Source: Megamerina dolium (Eukaryota; Arthropoda; Insecta; Diptera; Megamerinidae). Taken from it: DNA of 64,000 bases. The stretch is taken from contig OY978525.1 in NCBI GenBank assembly GCA_963854835.1, forward strand, positions 110,368,917 to 110,432,916, in the 5' to 3' direction. Each line of letters begins with the position of its first letter. The stretch's first letter is position 1. The translations under genes were made by a program, and so were the position numbers. Below, one piece after another: positions 58,149 through 64,000 of the stretch. A model generated the notes under the pieces. The model did no database searches and had not been told where the DNA came from. It was given only the letters and a program-made list of their open reading frames with translations.

Positions 58149-59280
58149 TAAATCACATAGGTATACTACCATATAAGTTTTGTTTAATTTTAAAATAAAC
58201 TACATACGAATATTTTTCTACGTCACTGTACTCTATGTATATATGTCACGTATTACGTATAGTACAATACATGCATACGATACCGAGTACTAGTGTGTAC
58301 ATATGTACAGGCAAAGTATAATTTTACGCAATCGTTTATCGTTTATTGACATCAACGTGATGCATAAATCAAGGTTAACGGCAAATATTATATATTATAT
58401 TATCACCTCTGTGACAACCAACACTTTTCTGTGATGGATATTGTTGTTGTTGTTGTGTTGGATTTTTTCCAACAGCATTAGTAACAACAGTAGCACCAAC
58501 AATTGTGTGTGTGTGTGTGTGTGTGTGTAATGGCAGTTGCTTAAAGTGATGTGTTAATTAATTTTCAACATATTCATAAAGTAAGTTTTTTTTTATTACT
58601 TTAAAGCACCCTATACAAATATGTATGTAAATTGTGCTTGTGTTGATTTTAATTTGATTACGATTATTGTTTGTTTATTTGTTTGCGAATTAAAAGCAAA
58701 AAAAAAAAAAAGTGATTCCATTTACATTGGCCCCTGTTAACATAAACATATAAATGCACACATATGTATACATATGTATATAAACACATACTCGTATAAG
58801 TATTAGCAACTTACACACACACTTTTATAATGCCGGTCCTCATGTTATTACTATTGCGCTTAGGTTTATTTATACTTACTCATAAATTCATTATGTGTAT
58901 TATGCAAATTAGTTTAGTTGCTTGCGTTGTTAGCATTACTTGCAATTGCATTAAATATTTAAATAATTAAATATGTTATTGAAATAAAAATTATTAAAAT
59001 ATTTATACGAATTTTTTAATAGACCGCATAAGGTGGCTATATATCATACGGATATTCCGGGAAACTTTAAAACCTTATCACTTGGCACATAGAAGCTGAT
59101 CTTTTTTACATATTCTCAGATTAGAACTATTAAAAAATGATTTAACTTTCATCATATCTGGCTGTTTTAAGCATTTGAGTTACTTTGACTATGGCATCAT
59201 CATATCAAAGGTCGCTTTTGTGCTTTTAATGGGCATACGATTATGATGAGTGCTCTCGTATGAGACTTTTGTCAAATTAG
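58149..59280. other. AT-rich spacer with (GT)n and TTG repeats, no gene
   Basis: (TTG)n at 58440-58457 and (GT)n at 58504-58528. No supported gene. Confidence 0.45.
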
Positions 59281-59400
59281 GACATAAAAAAGGTACTTGG
59301 GTTCATCATAGTACACAGAGATTAAAAAACAGTGGAATTGCTAAAATTCCTTTGACGATAGTTCTTCAAAAAAATTTGATTTTATGCTCGCGAATAAGTT
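59281..59400 (+). mobile_element. mariner trace around the first catalytic block
   Basis: GGTACTTGGGTTCATCATAG reads GTWVHHS, followed by TQRLKNSGI, resembling ETWVHHYTPETKNQSKQW of mariners. Too short for a confident call, and no other block is found nearby. Confidence 0.35.
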
Positions 59401-59477
59401 GCTAAATATCACAGCCACTACGCCACAAAAACTACCCCATAATTGTATCATTTAAATACATCAATAATTAGTATCTG

Positions 59478-60387
59478 CCCTGCAAAAATGTGTGCGACTA
59501 ATCTCTAAAGAGACTAATCCGGAATTAATCTCTTCATAGCGCTGACACATGGCAGCGTTAATCCGAATTAACGATTTAATTCGAATGAACTCGGGCATTA
59601 ACTGCAGCTAATCCGAATTAACTGTATGAGTTAATTCTCAAAATTAAAGAGGATTAGGGCAATTTTCGATAGCAACACTGCTGAAAAATTGCTATTTTAA
59701 ATTTTTCTCGATCCAACTTACAAAACAATAGGTGTGTTCGCTTATAAAAAAACTTTCAATAATTGTTAACAGTTTTCGACATGAAAAACGTTGGCGAACA
59801 AAAAAATCCAGCTGTCAATTACAAACTGTGAATGTCAATTTACAAGTTTCTAATAGTTTTCAGTTCACGTACTTCTTGTAGATGTTCTCATATCGAAAGT
59901 GACAGATGACAGAAATTAATAGTGATAGTAATGTAAGTGAACAGACCTAATAAAACAGCAATCAGCTGTTTAGTTAATACGCAATACTGTCGTCTGTCAG
60001 GTTAGTATTTTATTCTATTAGAATTAGATTAAGTGCACCGTTAATCTGGATTAACGCTGTCGTCTGTCTAGGCAATTAGATATCAAAGATAGATTAATTA
60101 GTCGCCGATATTTTGCAAGCTATGATTTTGCAATCACAACCACATATTTTTATGTAAAGACCAATTTTATGGCAAATAACTTAGTCAATTTCTGTAATAA
60201 ATCTATAATTCATAGTCTCTTTTTGTTCCTGTTCGGATATAAAAGGGTACAATTAGTCACTTCATAGCACATGCTTGAACAAAAGGGAACACTTCATTCC
60301 ATATAAAATGATCAAAAGTGGCATTAGTCACATATTCCTTTGCAACTGATCCCAGACACATTCCGGAGAAGTTGCATTTTTGCAGGG
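59478..60387. mobile_element. Non-coding inverted-repeat element, ~0.9 kb
   Basis: CCCTGCAAAAATG at 59478-59490 faces its complement at 60375-60387. Inner pairs: GCGACTAAT (59494; complement ~60093-60101) and CAGCGTTAATCCGAATTAAC (59552-59571; complement with two changes at ~60040-60060). It may be one element with nested repeats, or a small element (59494-60101) inside another. Flanking duplication not found. Confidence 0.5.
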
Positions 60388-61390
60388 TAAATCTACTATA
60401 TTATAATTTTATATTGTTTATGGCAATTATCAAAGGCATATTTAATTGTCAACGGCACATTTCATCTAAATGGGCTCACTATAAGAAAAAAGTTCATTAT
60501 TTTGCCATCTAAACTCTTTGCTTCTTTTACCATTCAATATATGTACGGTATGTACGTAATTGACTTTCAGCCTATAAGTTCAAATAGTTTTCAAAACACC
60601 ATGACAATTTCCATACATAAACGTCACACACCTAAACCACAAAGGAAATGTAGATGCAAATACGTACACATCCACTTTTCTTCAACTTGTATTACAAAAA
60701 AAAAAAAAATTCCAATAAAAGCAAATGCTAAACAATTACATATTTTTTGTCGGTTTTTGCTACTATTACTATTGTCATCGCTACGAGCAATGGATCTTTA
60801 GACGCTTATGGATATATTGGCAATGATAGAAATAATAATTTGAATATGCGTACAACAGTACCAAGAAAAGAGAAATGCCGGAAGGTAATATATTCCAACC
60901 AATTGTACAGTAAATGATGTTATTTTATTCACCTCTTTTATTTCTTATTGTTGGTAATAGCTTTTTATTTGTTTTTGTTTTTATTTTTGCATACCATAGA
61001 AAAAGAAAACATTAAACCATAATTATTAGATGATGATGATGATGATGGTGATGATGGTGATGGTGATGATGGATTATTTTCATTTATTATTATACTAAAT
61101 TAGATATGCTAATATAGATAGTTGAATGTCAATTCCAATTGAATATGTTTATTAATTACTTTGGTTTTTTTTTTTAATGTGATTTAATTGCTATTAATGA
61201 TATCCAATTATATATTTATGATACATTTAATTCATAATATTATATTATCTCATATTTATGTATACTTATGTATGTAAGTGTGCATATGAATATTGCTTCC
61301 TTCCTTCCTTCCTAAATTCCTTCAATACGTGCGATTACTTCAACAATATCAATTATGCTATATTAAAGCTTTAAATTAATTTATATGAAA
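60388..61390. other. AT-rich spacer with (GAT)n, no gene
   Basis: GAT/GGT trinucleotide tract at 61029-61072. The frame 60502-60801 has no recognisable motif. Confidence 0.45.
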
Positions 61391-61394
61391 GTAT

Positions 61395-63180
61395 TTCGCA
61401 CATTTCAGGAAAGAATGGCAAATGCAGACATCGCCTTCTCTAAAGAAAAAATTGAATGAATGTTTTAAAAGACTACTCAAAAAGTTCTAAAGAAAAAGGA
61501 AACTTCCGAGTTTCATGAGTTTATAGAGGCTTTCTGTCCTACCGAAGCCTTAAGATATTGCCTATGGCGAGCGGCTAAAAACTCGAAAAAACCCATTCTA
61601 ATGGAGTCCCCAATACGCCTTCCCAACGGTGACTGGACAAGAAGTGATACAGAAAAGGGAACTGCATTTACAAATCATTTAGAGCAATTTTTCACCTCTA
61701 ATGTTGCTAGTTCCGGCCGTGTGCTACCGATGGTTGACCCTATCCTTAACGTGAATGGTATCTCATTTGCTAAGAATAAACTGATAAACGCTATCAAAAA
61801 ACTCAACTCCAAACATTTCCAGGGCATGATTTAATTACAGGTCAAATGATTAAAGAGCTCCCCGCAATAGCATTAATGCATCTCTTGCATATTTTCAATG
61901 CTATAATACGCACTGGTTACTTTCCTTAGTCATGGAAAATCTACCTATGAAAATCTCTACTATGATTCCCAAAGCTGAAAAGAACCCAACAAACGTCTCT
62001 TTACACAGACCAATTAGCCAGCTTTCAATCAATTTTCGAAATTCTTTGAAAATCTGAAAATAAAACGTATTAAAGATTTCGTCAAACTCAATAACGTCAT
62101 ACCCAACCATCAGCTTTGGTTTTAGAGAAAAACACAATACCATCGAACTAGTTCATCGAATTGTAAAAAAAAAAACTATACAAGAAGAGTACGAAAATAA
62201 GCGATATTGTTCCACAGTTTTTTTTTTATATCAATCAGGGGTTTGATAAGGTGTGGAACGAAGGAATTTTGCACAAACTGGAAAGCATATTACCTCTTAA
62301 CATATACGCATTACTTGTAAGCTACTTCTCCGGTAGGCTCTTTGTGGTAAAGCAGAAAAGCTTCATCTCAGCTGAATATCCCATTCGAGCTGGAGTACCG
62401 CAAGGCAGCTTATTAGGCCTCTTGCTCTATACTTTGTTCCCCGCAGATATTCTAACTGACGTCAAGACGACGTCACCTTTACTTTCGCCGACGATACAGC
62501 TATATTATGCACTCATGCAAATCCGAACGAGGCGTCAAAACCTCTCCAAGTATTATACATATCAACAGGCTTCAGGAATGGCTGGGCGACTGAAGAATCA
62601 AAGTCAATGCGGTCCAAATGCGTTCACGTACCATTCACTCTATGTAGGAGTTATTGCCCACCTGTGCGAATTAACTCTAAGCCTATCCCTCTGGCCTTAG
62701 AAACTAAATATCTAGAAATGCATCTGGATCGCCGGCTCACTTGGGCAAACCATATAAGTGCAAAAGTTACCCATATAAAAATAAAAACAAACGAGCTAAA
62801 CTGACTTTTAAACAGGCACTCCTAACATCAATCTGGACTATAAGTTTCTTCTCTACAAAGCCATTATCAAGGCCATATGGAACTACGGTATCCAACTCTG
62901 GAGTACCTTCACCTTCACCCTCAAATGTGGAAAATCTCTAAAGGGCACTATCAAAAATCCTCCTCTTGATTACCAATGCTCCTTGGTTCGTCAAAAATGC
63001 TAATATCCACAGAGATTTGCATATCCCGTATGTAACTGAAGAAGAGTCCCGACTTGCTAAATCTTATTTAGCAAAGCTTGAAAAGCATCCCAATGCTTCA
63101 ACTAGGCGCCTACTGCACCACCAAGGACACACCCGCCTGAAGAGAAAGGCAGGTTTCCATTGATCCCTATATGCCTCGGA
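61395..63180 (+). mobile_element. jockey-clade non-LTR retrotransposon relic
   Basis: Plus strand, many frameshifts. Order: ESPIRLPNGDWTRSDTEKGT (61601-61660; start of the RT region), NPTNVSLHRPISQLS (~61985-62020), FDKVWNEGILHKLESILP (palm), SAEYPIRAGVPQGSLLGLLL (62370-62430), TFTFADDTAILCTHANP (~62476-62525; catalytic FADD in a shifted frame), LALETKYLEMHLDRRLTWA (62690-62750) and a C-terminal stretch IKAIWNYGIQLWST. The endonuclease and the 5' part are missing. The wording GVPQGS...FADD...YLG.HLDRRLTW is characteristic of jockey. Confidence 0.85.
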
Positions 63181-63184
63181 ACTC

Positions 63185-63665
63185 ATAAAATCCACACCTG
63201 ATTGAGTTGGCCCAGGATGTTCAGTTTTTCAATGCACTCCATCACCAGTTTTGATGTAACTTGGTGAGATTTGAGTGCTTTGATAGCTGCCTGGCTGTCA
63301 CTCTATTCTGCTATTCTGAGGTTCCGGTAATTCCGTTCGAGATGAAAGTGCGCACATCTACCTATAGCATACACTTCCGCTTGAAAGATAAAGGTGTTCT
63401 TACCTAATGGTTCAGAGTATTTTTTCCCTGGTCCGAAGACACCTGCCCCGGCTCCGGTGAGGGAGCCGTCGGTGTATCATGTTATCATGTACTGGTTTAC
63501 CTTATATGTTTCTGATACACCTTCCCAATGTTTTTTTATTACTAAGCTCAGTTTTAAAATGTTTCTTGAAACTGAACGTTGGGAGTATCGAGTCCTTTGG
63601 CATCGAGATTTCAGGAAGTTGCTCAGCGAGAAGTTCTATCTTTCTTCGATTAATATAGGTTAGAA
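63185..63665 (-). mobile_element. Non-LTR RNase H domain relic, antisense
   Basis: Minus strand, tail to tail with the jockey relic. The reading from ~63475 down gives YTDGSLTGAGAGVFGPGKKY (first catalytic Asp), FQAEVYAIGRCAHFHLE (Glu) and, after one TAG, SDSQAAIKALKSHQVTSKLV (Asp): the RNase H domain found in I- and R1-type LINEs. The upstream linker is at 63530-63665. Jockey elements generally lack this domain, so it comes from a different LINE. Confidence 0.82.
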
Positions 63666-64000
63666 GATTTAACAAATATTATGAATATAGATTGTTTGAC
63701 TATGATAACTACCGTAAAATAAGGCAAAGAAATTACAGTACAATGCGTTCACCTTACTTATGAGACTATTCAATCTGCTATGCTACCGAAATCACATATT
63801 ATTCTGTTTCTGCTCTTCTATATGCATACAAAAATAATTTAAATTGTAAATACTCAAAAAAAAAGCACAAAATCGTTTAATATTTTAATAAAAATTTTAA
63901 TAGAGCGTGATTCCTTCACACAACTTAATGTAAGACATTCCTAAACGAAACCGCGCCCACAACTATTTATTTATATATCAAACTTATGTATGCATACACA
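63666..64000. other. AT-rich end of window, no gene
   Basis: No supported feature. Confidence 0.4.

Overview
The window is AT-rich DNA from an insect nuclear genome, most likely a higher fly. The evidence is a metazoan-type 5' splice site (GTAAGT) ending a long coding exon at the left edge, a full set of dipteran transposon families (mariner, Tc1, pogo/Tigger, RTE, jockey-like, DINE-1/Helentron-like), and abundant CA/TA/AAC/TTG microsatellites. DD41D 'rosa'-type mariners were first reported from a tephritid fruit fly, so Tephritidae is my best guess; nothing in the window proves it.

Host gene. Only bases 1-1111 look like host coding sequence: one plus-strand internal exon, open at the left edge and ending in phase 0 at a donor at 1112. 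I find no second convincing host exon, so the remaining ~63 kb is probably intron or intergenic DNA filled with repeats.

Repeat landscape. (1) Eleven copies of a tRNA-derived SINE (A-box/B-box head, ~360 bp full length), nearly all with readable target-site duplications, in two subfamilies that differ only at the 3' end. (2) A nearly intact RTE-clade LINE (41155-44520, one nonsense codon) inserted with an 11-bp duplication into an IR/DR-type Tc1 element (40526-45524); two older RTE fragments lie at ~5510-6722 and ~38225-39205, and each contains a SINE. The RTE and both SINE subfamilies end in GCCACATA followed by a short tandem repeat, which suggests the RTE is the SINE's mobilising partner. 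(3) At least nine mariner-type relics from several lineages: irritans-like, cecropia-like, DD41D rosa-like and others. (4) Two large DINE-1/Helentron-like elements in opposite orientation (15.7-17.3 kb and 46.8-48.7 kb) built of ~300-bp tandem units carrying CCACGCCC motifs. (5) Several non-coding inverted-repeat elements, three of them flanked by TTAA, with other transposons nested inside. (6) Non-LTR fragments at 31.0-32.1 kb and 61.4-63.7 kb, and a Tigger relic at 52.2-53.1 kb.

The coding relics are transposase, endonuclease or reverse-transcriptase genes broken by frameshifts, stops or deletions. None appears able to act now, although the RTE needs only one codon change to be open. The stretches between elements are low-complexity AT-rich DNA with no supported gene.
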